Assembly (NCBI GenBank): GCA_027596945.1
Contig: JADGJH010000092.1
Coordinates: 1-31,648 of the forward strand
From: Physocladia obscura
Taxonomy: Eukaryota > Chytridiomycota > Chytridiomycetes > Chytridiales > Chytriomycetaceae
Reading direction: 5' to 3'
Length of the DNA: 31,648 bases
The translations under genes were made by a program, and so were the position numbers. This document shows positions 9,433 through 21,995 of the stretch, piece by piece. The notes under the pieces are model-generated. The model was not told where the DNA came from and did no database searches. It saw nothing but the letters and a program-made list of their open reading frames with translations. How positions within the stretch are numbered: the stretch's first letter is position 1; each line of letters starts with the position of its first letter.

Positions 9433-12400
9433 TTACTTGTTTCGCTTTCCTTTCTTGGCAGCCTTTTCTTTGCCTTTTGCGCGCTTCATTTCTTTTTTCA
9501 TGACACCATCCACCATCTGAATTTTTATTATTTTTTTTGGAAATTAGCACAGAATAATTTTTTGAAAAAATAGATTTTTTACCTTATATCGGCCTTTAAC
9601 TCCCTTTGGCCTTCCTTTAATTCCCTTATTTGAATGACGTGCCACAACAACCTTTGTCTCCTTCTTTGGCTTCTTTTTCAACGCTTTCGCCATTATCTTG
9701 GCGGCATCTTTCAGTTTACTCGATTCAGGAGTATCTTCGTCGTCCGCAACAGCACTAGCTTTCTTTTTAGCCTTTTCAAGTCGGTTTGTGGCCCGCATAC
9801 GTTGCCGAAACTTTGCTTCGGCAACCTTTTTTATGGGCCGTGCATCCATAGCACGCAATTTCTGCTTCATAAGGTCAACTGCTTCCTTTGTGACAGGAAG
9901 ATTGATTTTGTTGTGTCGGTTTTCATCAGCGGAAAACCAAGGAGGAAGGTCTTCAGGGTCGTTGAATGCGTAGCGGTTGAAAGCATCATCAATGAGATCA
10001 CGTTTTCCAGATTTTCGGATTACCTGCTGCGCCATTGTATACTTTGCAGCAGTATCCAAGACAAAGCCTTCAGAAAATATTCATATTAACAAAAGTACAA
10101 TGAAATAAGAATTAAAAGCTTACTATTTGTTTGCTCAAAGTCCTCGTCCGCTTTACTTGTGCGAACAACTTCAAAACTTTTCCCTTTTTTGTCCTTTTCG
10201 TCATCTGAATCACTTAAAATATCTTCATTCCTCTTTTTACCACTTTTCTTTTTGTCCTCTTTACTACCGTTCTTCGCATTTTTGTTTGCCTTCGAAATTG
10301 CCTCATCCTCGTCCAATTCATCTTCGATAAGATCAGAAACGGTCATCTCTTTTTGAAACATTCCAGAATTGCTCGAAGCAGAAGCTATCTTAAAGAGAGG
10401 ATTATCGAAAAACACGCGCGCTTTTTTCGATAGTGCTGCTGAACTCAATCCACCATCATTTTCAATCGCACTGTCAAAAATCTCTTGATCGTTCTTTCGT
10501 TTACGCGACTGTCGCTCCTCCTCGTCGGACTCGTCATCCCATGAAAAGTCGGAATCATTAGAGTCGGAATCACCGTCACCCGAGTTTTTTGCTCGTGGTT
10601 TCGATTCGTCTTCAAGACCTTGCATCTTTTTTTCCCATTCAACACCATACCACTCCTCGAACGCAGCTTTGCCTGCATTCTTTTGTTTCACAACGAGGGT
10701 CGGGTCGCGCTCGCCTTTTCGGCGCAAGTAATCTGAATAGAGTCCATCGATTTCGTTTTCTAATCCACCCAATCTATTCGCGGTCTCATCATCCGAGTCC
10801 AAAATTCCGTCGCTGTCGTTTAGGTCGTCAGAATTGTAGTCTTCATCCTCACTGTCAAGATTTTCTGTTTGCGCTGAAAAAACGCTACTGGCACCATCTC
10901 CATGTTCTTTGACAACCTTTCTCGCCTTTCTTGCGCCAGCAACTTCAAATAAACTAGCAGCTCCGCCACGACGAGAAGAAACGCCGGTCCCGTCATCGTA
11001 ATCGTCATGTTGAAGCCCATCAATACCACCAGACTCGGCTTCAAGTCCGATATCCATCGGTGTTGCCATGCCAAGACGCAAACGAAGCAGTTGTTTTGCC
11101 TTTCGTTCGCGAGACTTTCTTTTTTCCTTTTTACGTTCATTTTCGAGAATTTCGGATTGTTGCGCCAGCTAAGATAAAAATTTGGCAAATAGTGCCAATT
11201 AAAATAAAATGCAAACAATAACACAATAAGAGGACACACACTTCTGCTGCGATTGATTCCTCGGTATCGGGCTTGTTTTTATCCTCCTCAACCTTCGCAG
11301 CTTCGCTTTTTACAGCCTCTTCTTTCGCTTTGCGCAATTCCTCTTTGCTTTTGTCGACGCCGAGTACGATTCGCATGGTTTCACGCCATTTGATGAGCCC
11401 CTTAAAATCTTTTTTTCCGAGATTACGTAAATCACCAATATCTATGCGAATTTGTGGCGTCGTATGTGTCGATGTGGTGATAACGGCATGATCGTTGGCA
11501 ATTTGCGCATCGTTGGATGGGTTGGAGAAGGTAAGAGCATTATTTTTTGCAAGAATTGCAATGTGGTCTGAAGAGCGAACAAACTCAGAGACTGGAGTTG
11601 TCGTATAAAGGATTGTTGCACCATCTGCATATCCATCTCGATGTCTCTTTTTTTTCTATTTTTTTTTTTTTTTTCCCTTTTCATTTCATTCACAAGAATT
11701 TAGTTGTGATTGTGTGTGCACAAACCTCTGGATGAAATAAATCGTTCAAAATCTGATTTTGGCGATCTTTAACTTTTTTCGGATCGTTTTCATCGCCAGC
11801 GTTGTCATCAACCTCTTTGAAAACATACTTGCTGTCCAACAGACGCGGGTCAATTTTTTTAGGCGCCTTATATCCTCGGCAAACGACAAAAATTTCAGCA
11901 GAAACATTACGAGAGGATGTTGGCTTCGTCGCTTCAACATTGTCAAACAACTGGTTAAAGACCCAAAGCAGTTTGTTGTAGTCTTTGGAGCGAAAAACTT
12001 TTGTGACGAAAACACCGTTGGGCACGAGGAACTCTGTTGCGAGTTTAAGCGAAGAAAGGGTCAGCTCATTTTGGGTGAAGGCGTCCTGGATCCAAGAGAC
12101 TCCAACATTCGGAGCACCATCATGCAGAAATCTGGCATACAANNNNNNNNNNTTTTTAAAAAAAAAAAAAAAAAAAAAAGGAAACAAGGTCAGTGAAAAA
12201 CAATGAATGATAATCTTTATGAGTTAAGAAGATGCTCCTTATAACTCACACGTCTGCTTTCCAGGTTTTGAGTTCGCCTTTAAGCGTTGCTCTACATTTA
12301 GGAGTGGTGATATCTTCGACATGGGTAATAACGCCGGGAATGGGTTTAATTGGGGCTAAATCGAGACCGATAATAATTGACGATCGTGGCATGTATTTCT

Positions 12401-12587
12401 GGGCAACCTGTAGCCAACCACCGGGCGCCGCACAAAGATCGACAAGAACCTTTGCTTTCTCAAGGAAGGCATACTTTTTATTGAGCTGGATCAACTTGAA
12501 GGCCGAACGTGCACGATAGCCTTGCTCTTTGGCCATGTGGTAGAATTTGTCCAGCCGCCCCTTGGCATGTTTCTTGGAGACTCCCAT
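9433..12587 (-). CDS. SPB1: Spb1 rRNA 2'-O-methyltransferase (FTSJ3-like)
   Basis: Nucleolar AdoMet-dependent methyltransferase required for 60S maturation in yeast, where it methylates the 25S A-loop guanosine. Exons (minus): 12587-12250, 12131-11726, 11655-11242, 11168-10124, 10067-9583, 9516-9433; all phases agree and give 923 residues (yeast 841, human 847). The N-terminal FtsJ domain has K31, the SAM motif DLCAAPGGW at 50-58, HDGAPNVG (D117) and [10 protein letters not shown]. The middle holds the DUF3381-type block ending in [12 protein letters not shown], then a long acidic, serine-rich region. The C-terminal Spb1 domain has [21 protein letters not shown] and [12 protein letters not shown], ending in a Lys-rich tail. 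Start set at 12587 because the family begins Met-Gly just before the KGR block; an in-frame ATG at 12620 adds 11 residues. The first intron contains the assembly gap. It shares a 198-bp divergent promoter with the gene at 12786. Confidence 0.95.
12143..12152. other. Assembly gap (10 N) inside SPB1 intron 1
   Basis: Ten N next to a T5/A-run of about 22 bases at 12153-12179. It lies in the first SPB1 intron (12132-12249), between a good donor (GTGAGT) and acceptor (TATGCCAG) on the minus strand. The coding phase across the intron is correct, so the gap does not remove coding sequence, but the true intron length is unknown. Confidence 0.97.
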
Positions 12588-12785
12588 GATTACTCCTGGT
12601 CTATTTTTCTCAACAAACAATAAAAAAAAAAAAAAAAGATTTATTGCACCAACGCAGCTTTTTTTTTTTAAAATGAAAAATTCAATAACTATGTCGAGAA
12701 GGATAAAGAAAAATGCATAAAAGTATTTGATAAAGGCGATTTGTATTCTTAGCTACTAGTTGTTGGGATCTGATATTTTTCCAAA
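12588..12785. promoter_or_regulatory. Divergent promoter between SPB1 and the 12786 gene
   Basis: Only 198 bp separate the start codons of two genes pointing away from each other, so both promoters must lie here or overlap the first exons. The stretch is AT-rich with A and T runs (12622-12638, 12659-12669). I see no convincing TATA box or named factor site. Confidence 0.5.
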
Positions 12786-13507
12786 ATGTTTCAGCAGTGC
12801 GGAATTAACGCTCTTACAAAATATTTAAAGCTCTTCTGCCTCTTAATAGTCTGTTTTTATGATCTATTCACTGGACTGTCTTGCCAACAACAAGAACTTT
12901 CCACAAACTTCTTTTTGTTGAACACTGGGTATGTTTGATTTCTGGTCGAATCAAAAAACCAAGTCCGCGAGAAAGTCCGCAAATTAGGTGGAAAATGAAA
13001 CCGAAGACTCACACGGTACCAGAAATGGTGTCCATTCTCCAATATCTGTTCCGCCCGAAACCCGGCATTCCAGATGCAGACCTAATCCTGTACGAACACG
13101 GTACCTTCGCAGTGCTGAACAAAGGCGACGCGACAACGACGACTCGCGAAAGTTTGATTGCGGCTGCGAATCGGCTGCTCGAGCCGTTCACTGAGGGCGT
13201 TGTGCCCGGTACGTGGCTCGGCGACTTCAGCGCGATTCGCCAGGAGTCGCCGAACCAGCCCGCCTTTGACACACGGTTTCTGTGGGTTATTATCCATGGG
13301 AACAACAGTATCATGACGCTTGTGGAGCTTGAAGAGGAGGAGGAAAATACGGAGAATGAGAATACCGGTGTTGGCAGTGAGACAAGTGAGGTTGGGATGG
13401 GAGGTCCATTGCGGCCGTTGGATTTGGTTGCTGGGTTTTCTGGGCGTATTCTTCGGACAAATGATGCGCTTGCTATGAATGTCGTATGGACCTCACATGA
13501 TGTTTAA
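12786..13507 (+). CDS. Unrecognised protein with probable signal peptide
   Basis: I do not recognise the family. Two exons, 12786-12928 and 12988-13507, joined by a 59-nt intron with donor GTATGT and acceptor AAATTAG; phases match and give 220 residues. The first exon encodes a short Lys-containing N terminus, a hydrophobic core KLFCLLIVCFYDLFTGLSC (about residues 14-32) and then QQQELS, which looks like a secretory signal peptide or a signal anchor. The body contains VPEMVSILQYLFRPKPGIP, GTWLGDFSAIRQE and RFLWVIIHGNNSIMTLVEL, then a Glu-rich linker and a short conserved-looking C terminus ending WTSHDV. If translation began at the internal ATG 12995, as the second exon alone would allow, the signal would be lost; the splice sites favour the longer form. 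Ends 115 bp from the convergent GATA gene. Confidence 0.65.
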
Positions 13508-13622
13508 TAAACGGGTGAAGTCCCAGTAAATTCGAAATAAAAACGATGCAAATTCCAACATGATTTACTAAAAAAAAAAACAAACACACAAGAGAAAAAA
13601 GAATGAAAACAAAGAAAAAAAT

Positions 13623-15855
13623 TTATCCTCGATGTCCAATCATCCCCCCAATTTGCGATCCTGCAGATATAGAATCAAACAACCCACCGTTTCCTTCATC
13701 TTCATCTTCCTCCTCTTCTTCATCGTCATCGTCATCGTCATCATCCTCTTCCTCAATTTCTTCCTCTTCCTCTTCATCCTCTTCATTGCTACGTCCATCA
13801 GCTTCTCCATTCCCACTATCAACATCTCCACCATCTGCTAATTCTCCCACCCCCAGTCCACTCCCTCCTCCACTATTCCCATAGAGCTCATCCTCCTCCT
13901 CCTCATCTTCTTCATCGTCCTCCTCCATTTCACGCCCCCTCTTGCCACCGTTCTTTCCCACACGCGTTTTCTCAGCGCGTCCACTTCTATTTGCCTTTTC
14001 TGTATGTTCTCCTCCTCCAACACCCTCACTGTCACCAAAATTGTTACTGCTACCACCAATATCCACATTCTGCTCGTCCACACGACAATCGCTTTCATCG
14101 CGCGCGTCAACATCATCTTCGTCAACTTCATTGTGTTGCTGTTGTTGTTGCTGTTTAATTGTCCACAACTGGTGGCTTTGCAGCACAACACCGCCGCTAC
14201 CAAGACTACTAATATTACCACCTGCATCAGTATACGAATTTCCTCCGTCTTTATTCCCATACAATGCACCGCCGCTGCCACCTCCGCCACCGCAGTCACG
14301 GTTACTTCCATTACTACCACTACCACTTCCACTAGTGCCCTCGCCGTCGCCGCCACTACCACTACCCAAATACCCCACTGGTGAATGCTGAATCGGCTGC
14401 AGCCTTGAAAAGTCGGACTGCTGGTTATGTGGGTCGAACGCTGATGTCTGGTAATCATACGCGGTTGTATATTGAGAGAACGCTGCTGACGGACTACTGC
14501 TGCTGCTGCTGCTGTTCCCACCGACGCCGCCGTCATTATCGCTGATGATGGCGTTATGGTTGTTGACACTGTCCGCGTCATTATTGTCCGTGATGGCACT
14601 GATGGCACTGCTGCTATGATGGTGATGATGATGTTGTTGCTGATGGTGTTGCTGCTGCTGTTGTTGTTGTTGTTGTTGTTGTTGGTGATGGTGATGGAGA
14701 GAAGCAGTTGTTGCGATGGCTGGTGAGGCAGTTGAAAGAACAGTTGAAGATGACACTAGCACTGGCATGGACACGGATACCGCTGAAGACGATGTAGACG
14801 CAGTAGAAGTGGTGCCGTTTTTGACTGGCCTATTTGTTTGATATTGTTTATAATACAGGCCTGAGTAATATTTAATAAACAATCGTTCAATCAGAATCAA
14901 AAAATTAAAAAACAAAACAAAAAAACATACCGCATGCGTTACACAGGCTGTTTTTACGGTCAGGAGTGCGCCGCCATAATGGAGTACTAGTAGCGCCACA
15001 ATTAAAACAAGTCAAACCCCTGTTATGTTCCCTCAATTTCTTTCGTTCGGCCTTACTAAGCAGCTTGAGCTGGGCTGGGTCCATAGTCAAATACATTTTC
15101 TGCTGCATCTCCAGCGCCTTGCCAGAGGTAATGCGTTTGCTGCGGGCTTTTTTGAATGGTGGGGCGCCGCTGCTACCGGGACTGCCGCTACCGCCATTAC
15201 CAGCGCCGTTACCGACACCCGCCACCGCAACGACCGACGACACGGCAGTTGGCTGCGATGGCACCTGCGTCACGGTCAGTTGCTGGTAGTGCGCTGGGTC
15301 GACGTACGCAGGCATTGTCGATACGGGTGGCAGCAATGCGTTCACACTCATAGCGCCAATGCCCACATTTACGCCAACCCCCACGTTCACACCCACGTGG
15401 TGCATCTGCGAGGGCAGCTGCAGATGCTGTGTGGTGTGATGGTGGTGGTTGTGATTGTGGCCGTGGATATGGTGGCCGCCGTGCGTGTTTTGCAGTGTAG
15501 ATAGCGGATAGAATGGTTGATGGTGTTGCTGAAACTGGTGTTGTTGCTGTTGTTGCTGCTGCTGTTGTTGGTGCTGGCGTTGCTGCGCGTACTGCGTGTA
15601 ATAGTCTTGCACATCTGACGTTGCGTGGTGTTGATCGCTGTGGCTTTGGCTCTGCGCCTGCGCAACCGACAGCGGCAACGGCACCGAGGCGGTAACCGTG
15701 TACTGGGCCTGTGGCGTCGGCGGTGTTTGCGGTGTGCGCACTTGCCCGTGACCCTGCTGCCCCTGGTCCCCCCACGCGTCCACGTTGCTGTTGCTGGCTC
15801 CCACAGCCGAGTTGCTTGCCGTGCTGTCCTCGTGGTCGGTGTAATCTTGCATCAC
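13623..15855 (-). CDS. GATA-type zinc-finger transcription factor
   Basis: Two exons, 15855-14931 and 14860-13623, with a 70-nt intron (donor GTATGT) that splits the finger just after its last Cys; joined length 720 residues. The single finger is Cys283-X2-Cys286-X18-Cys305-X2-Cys308, with TPLWRRTPDRKNSLCNACG followed by the basic arm LYYKQYQTNRPVKNG, so it should bind GATA-core DNA in the nucleus. The N-terminal half is Gln/His/Pro-rich with a poly-Gln run; the C-terminal half is almost wholly low-complexity. That half has Gln and His runs, Ser runs, Gly-rich patches and two long Asp/Glu blocks that could act as activation regions. The 18-residue loop, longer than the 17 of classical GATA1-type fingers, occurs in some fungal members. 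The regulated pathway cannot be inferred. Confidence 0.92.
14636..14694. repeat. CAG/CAA and CAT trinucleotide repeat in GATA gene
   Basis: A run of TTG/CTG and GTG/ATG triplets on the plus strand, which reads as poly-Gln interleaved with poly-His in the second exon of the GATA gene. It stays in frame, so length changes would alter the protein without breaking it. Confidence 0.8.
15524..15592. repeat. CAA/CAG trinucleotide repeat in GATA gene
   Basis: TTG/CTG triplets on the plus strand encode an 11-residue poly-Gln run and flanking Gln/His-rich sequence in the first exon of the GATA gene (about residues 91-116). In frame, moderately interrupted. Confidence 0.8.
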
Positions 15856-17059
15856 TTCGGTTCGGTCAAGTCACGAGATGTTTCGATTGATTGTGCTGTT
15901 AACCCAACGTTACGCGTTACGTTTTGTCAGGGCGCGATGTTGAGTTATGTTGTATTGAGGATACTGTCTGTCTATTTCAGTGTTGCCACGGTTGAGTCGT
16001 GATCGTTAATCAGATCGGAGGGCTTGCTGCCGCTGATGCTGATGCTGTTGCGGCACAAGCACGGGAAGGAGATTGGAGATGGCCTTGGAGATGGCGGGCG
16101 GAGATGGGTTGTGAGGAGATTGGCCAAGTGAGAGATTGGCTACTGACAGAAAGAGGAGATGACAGAAAATCTTGTTCTGTTTTTGTCTTTTTCCATTCAA
16201 CACCCTTTCCATCCAATCATATTTTTGTGATTCGGTTGCAAAACGAATTTTGTTTCACTTTTTAAAAAGGTGGAGTTGTCGGTTACGTCAGCCCCAAGTA
16301 CAATTACTCAACTTTCACTTTCAGTTGAGAACATCCTCCGCTTTTATTCAACAAAAGTGTATAAGTCTACACTGACGTGTCTCACCATATAAATGCAGCT
16401 AACTTGCGATGGTCACCATATAGACCTAGTTAATTTGCGATGGTGCGTCGAATTTTTTTCATGATTTATCTGTGTTTCTTTGGGTCTTGGGAATCTCTTT
16501 CGAATTTTAGTACTGAGCGCTGAGTCCATCTGCTGCTGTCCGCGTTTCAAGAGATCCAAATTTTCCAATCCTACATAATTAAATATGCTTTAGAGGGACG
16601 TTCATGGTCGATAAAGTTGAAGGGGGTCGAAAAGAACTTGCGTGAAAGTAAAACAGATTTTGCTTTGTAATGCATCTTTGTCTTTTGCGAGTGCGGCTCT
16701 CTCGTCGATGAAAACAACTTCTCTGTCTCTAACGTTGTCTCTGAAGTTCATTGTTTTGAAACAATTTTTGACAAATTATTGAAAAGCAATTCAATGCATT
16801 CCAGCTTAAATCCTGGAAATTAGTCTTTTTCTTAATAAAAAAAGGAGGTCATAGGAAAAGTCCTACAGGTTTGCACTGAATTCAAAGATTTAAAGGCAAC
16901 GTGCAATTTCAGTCTAGTAAATTAGAGTTTCGCAAATCAAATTGAAAGGCAAGAATTTTTTAGTTCATAAAGGTGAGAAGCTTGTGGTTCTGACAAGTAC
17001 GATAAACGCCCGATTTAGTGTGAAATTCAACAGCATTTTTACAAAGCAAAAAATTATCA
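15856..17059. promoter_or_regulatory. 1.2-kb divergent intergenic region (GATA factor / MFS)
   Basis: No open frame here has coding character. The region separates two genes reading outwards, so it should hold the GATA factor's promoter and 5' leader on the left and the transporter's on the right. Visible elements are a TATAAA at 16388-16393, the 31-bp tandem repeat listed separately, and two CGATAA words (about 16610 and 17000) that would be weak GATA-factor sites. None is close enough to a start codon to be assigned with confidence. Confidence 0.5.
16382..16443. repeat. Imperfect tandem repeat, two 31-bp units
   Basis: Units 16382-16412 and 16413-16443 both start TCACCATATA and end TTGCGATGG; I count 25 of 31 identical positions. 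Each unit has CACCATATA near its 5' end. It lies in the middle of the long intergenic region and could be a duplicated regulatory site. Confidence 0.75.
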
Positions 17060-18873
17060 ATGAATCCGACAGTCAACGATGACGTACCGCAAACATATTT
17101 GTTATTGTTCACCGTACTTCCAGAAGCGATAATTGAAACAATGTTGGCCCCATTAGTACCGTTTTTGATTCGCTCTTTATCGGCAGATGTTCCTGCGGAT
17201 CAATTAGAGGCGGCAATCGGCGGACGCTCAGGTAAAAATTATGATTTCCGAATTAAAACTGATTGGGAGCTCTGCTTTGCTATATCTCAGGTCTATTCGC
17301 AGGCATGTTTTACCTACCGCTTCTATTCACCAGTATTATTTGGGGCACTTTGTCTGACATCTTGGTACGGGATTGTTTGACAAGTGTATCGCAAATGACA
17401 GATTGAATATACAGGGCCGAAAACCAATACTGTTAATCGGTCTCTTATTCTCTGGAATAACAACATTTGTGCTCGGAATTAATAATTCGTCTTTCGCAAT
17501 TGCGTTATTATGTCGTTTCTTTGCTGGAGTTTTTGGTAGTAATTCGATTGTTGCCAAAGGCGCCTTGGGAGAAATTCACACTGACGAAAAGGGAAGATCG
17601 TGGGCATACTCTGCTTATGGATCGTTGTATGGTATTGTGTTTTTATGACCCAATGTTATTAAACGTTCTCGACATAACTTTTTTTTTTGAGCAGCAATAA
17701 GTGGAATCATGGGACCTTTGATTGGAGGTCTCTTGGTGGATTCAAATGCTGTGAAAGATATTTCTGACGTAAAGAAATCTTATCCATATTTCAATGCATG
17801 CTTGTTTGGAACTGTGTTGACTGCCGTGTCTATCCCAATAACAATACAATATTTTCACGAACCAAAGTTTCTGAAGCGGCGACATTCAAAAGTTGACTCA
17901 ACTTTGACTGAAGCCGTTGAAAACGAATCCATACTTATCAATGGCGAAACTTTGGACAACGAGACGCAGCATCGAGCGCTTAGCACGCATTTTCGAGAAC
18001 TATTTTCGATAAGTGGAATGGCTCGATTGTACACAAGCTTGTGTGAACCAATGACTGCTAAATCAATGTTTCCAATTTCATTATATGTGAATAATATCCC
18101 CAAATGTCATTAATACACCTTTTCCATAACAATTTTCCTTTTTTTGTCCGCAAAGGTTCTTATTGCATTCTGCAATATGTCTTGGTCCGTCCTCCTTCCC
18201 CTTCTATTTGCGACCTCCCCAAATCTCGGTGGTCTTGGATTCACTCCGTTTGACTCCTCCTTTGCAATGACACTCGCGGCAATATCCAAGCTCTTTTTTC
18301 AGACTCTGTTTTGTGAACGAATTGTATTGGGCGTTGGTCCAAATGGTGCATATCGAGTTGGAATGGCTGTTGTAATCCCAGCGTCCGTTTTTGTGGGAAT
18401 TCTTGGTGGATCGTTTGGTGGAAGCGGAGTTTCATGGTGGATCACAATGATTTGTATGATTATGTTTGGATTTGTTGAAGCAATCGCGTATTTAAGGTAA
18501 TTAAATGATTTATTTTTCCAAAAAAAAAAGTAACTAATGCAAATAAAAAAACAAATGCTGGATATCAAATGCTATTAGCTCTATTTTGATGATATCTGAT
18601 TCAGTGCCTGCATCTTCACTTGGCGCTGCACATGGTCTTGCTGCTACTTGTGCAGCCCTTGTTCGGACAATCGCACCGACTCTTTCCGGCTACGTCTGGG
18701 AATTTGCCTCCGTTCGTGTGAATAAACCGTGGTTTGCTTTTGTTATTGTTGAAATTGTTGCTGCCTTTGCAGTATTTGTTGCATGGAAAGGATCTGTCAG
18801 TGTTACTCGCAGAGAATATATGAGTTTAGAAAATGACATTGAGTTGCATTTAACACAAAGCATTTCTATTTAA
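17060..18873 (+). CDS. Major facilitator superfamily transporter (ZIFL/TCR-like)
   Basis: Twelve-helix type membrane carrier of 496 residues. Exons 17060-17231, 17291-17364, 17415-17631, 17695-18086, 18156-18496 and 18579-18873; introns 50-82 nt; all phases agree. Joining exons 2 and 3 creates the MFS loop 2-3 signature GTLSDILGRKP at residues 76-86, strong proof of the splice. Other family marks are RFFAGVFGSNSIVAKGALGEI (helix 4 to 5), GIMGPLIGGLLVD after the exon 3-4 junction, and a charged central loop (roughly residues 195-260) between the two six-helix halves. The C-terminal half includes NMSWSVLLPLLFAT and ASSLGAAHGLAATCAALVRT. The pattern resembles fungal and plant zinc-induced-facilitator-like or drug/H+ antiporters; the substrate is unknown. 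It begins 1.2 kb from the divergent GATA gene and is followed 154 bp later by the CDKL kinase on the same strand. Confidence 0.93.
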
Positions 18874-19009
18874 ATTCTTTTTTACTGAGTGATCAAATAA
18901 ATATGCCTTTAAGATTTACATTGTTGAAAAAAAAACAGGGAACAGTACGACCTTCGTGCTCGGCAAGGCAATAGCAAAAAAGAACAAAAAACAATTTGAA
19001 AGACAATAA

Positions 19010-21037
<2,028 letters not shown>

Positions 21038-21094
21038 TGAAAATTTCCGAAAGAAAAAGTTTTTTTATTTATTTGCATATTTTGAACATCACAT

Positions 21095-21726
21095 TCACTT
21101 CTTCTGAAGTTCAGCAACGAAGGCAATGTATTCGGCTTTGGCATCCTGTTAAAAAGAAAAAAGAATTAAGGAAAGAAGTAGATGAATCAAAGATAAAAAA
21201 TAACTCACATCTTGGCTCTTATTTTTAACGGCAGTCCAGGCATCCCACTTGGCTTTGCCCTGACTGTGAAGCAGGGAAAAATTAGAACCGGAAAAATGTG
21301 ATAAAAACCTCAAGACTCGATTAAACTCACAGATCCAAAAGTCCCGGGCGAGCTAAATTCATACATAATCAAACAATCGAAGAGACACCGGAAGAATAAA
21401 AAATAAATAAACAGGATCTTTCAGAAAGAAAAGGAAAGAGCAGCAAAGAAAAGATGAATTACCAGTGGTGTTGTCGCCGACAGTAGCTTGCTTGTAGAGA
21501 GCGTAGAGCTTGAGCAACTCGTCGTTGCTTGGGTTGTAGGAGAGAGTCTTTGCAGCGGCAGCAGCTTCTTCGAAAGAGGACTACGGATTGTTAGGCGTTC
21601 ATTGATCATGCATAAGCACATGTACATTGTTATTGAAACATAGTGATCGTTCGTTAAAGGATACCGTTTGTTGTTGGTTGATCAGGAAGTTGCGTTGTGT
21701 TTGATGACGTTTGAGCCACTCACCAT
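21095..21726 (-). CDS. ACB1: Acyl-CoA-binding protein
   Basis: Small cytosolic carrier of long-chain acyl-CoA esters, 82 residues (bovine 86, yeast 87). Exons on the minus strand are 21726-21724, 21580-21463, 21352-21331, 21263-21209 and 21145-21095. The first exon is just the ATG, followed directly by the donor GTGAGT; the third is only 22 nt. All phases agree, and the joined product shows the family in order: Ser-Ser-Phe-Glu-Glu-Ala N terminus, LLKLYALYKQATVGDNTTARP, GLLDLQGKAKWDAWTAVK and AEYIAFVAELQKK. The binding-site Tyr and Lys of YKQAT, the Lys of GKAKWDAW and the late Tyr are all present. Without the ATG-only exon no in-frame start exists before the second exon, which makes that exon necessary. 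The convergent CDKL gene ends 57 bp away. Confidence 0.92.
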
Positions 21727-21995
21727 TTTTTGATTCAAATTGAGAGGAAATGGAAAAACACACATGGGGTTTTGTTCCTGACGAAACTTCGACCAACAGA
21801 CGAAAAAACATCTTTTCGCAGCATGCACTGCATATTACGCAAAATATATTTGGATTGACTGATGCTGAAAATTTTTATTTGTTTTCCTCACATTACCGAA
21901 AATTGTATCACAGTAATTGAGATTTCTGTTGAATTTTCATCGACGTGGAAACACATATCTGAAAAAAACAAACGAACTGAAAACGGCGAGAAGGA

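Noticed and set aside
13700..13800. Regularly repeated CATCAT/TCCTCT units that might suggest a CRISPR-like or satellite array
   Set aside because: They are in-frame Asp/Glu codons of the GATA gene with no spacers.
13838..14608. 256-codon Val/Ala/Met-rich minus-strand frame
   Set aside because: Frame-shifted reading of the GATA gene's second exon; composition follows from GGT/GCT-type repeats, not from a protein family.
15209..15775. 188-codon Ala/Thr/Arg-rich minus-strand frame
   Set aside because: Alternative frame of the triplet-repeat-rich first exon of the GATA gene. Triplet repeats keep all frames open.
16385..16395. TATAAA as a core promoter for the MFS gene or the GATA gene
   Set aside because: More than 500 bp from either start codon. 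Without transcript ends it cannot be assigned.
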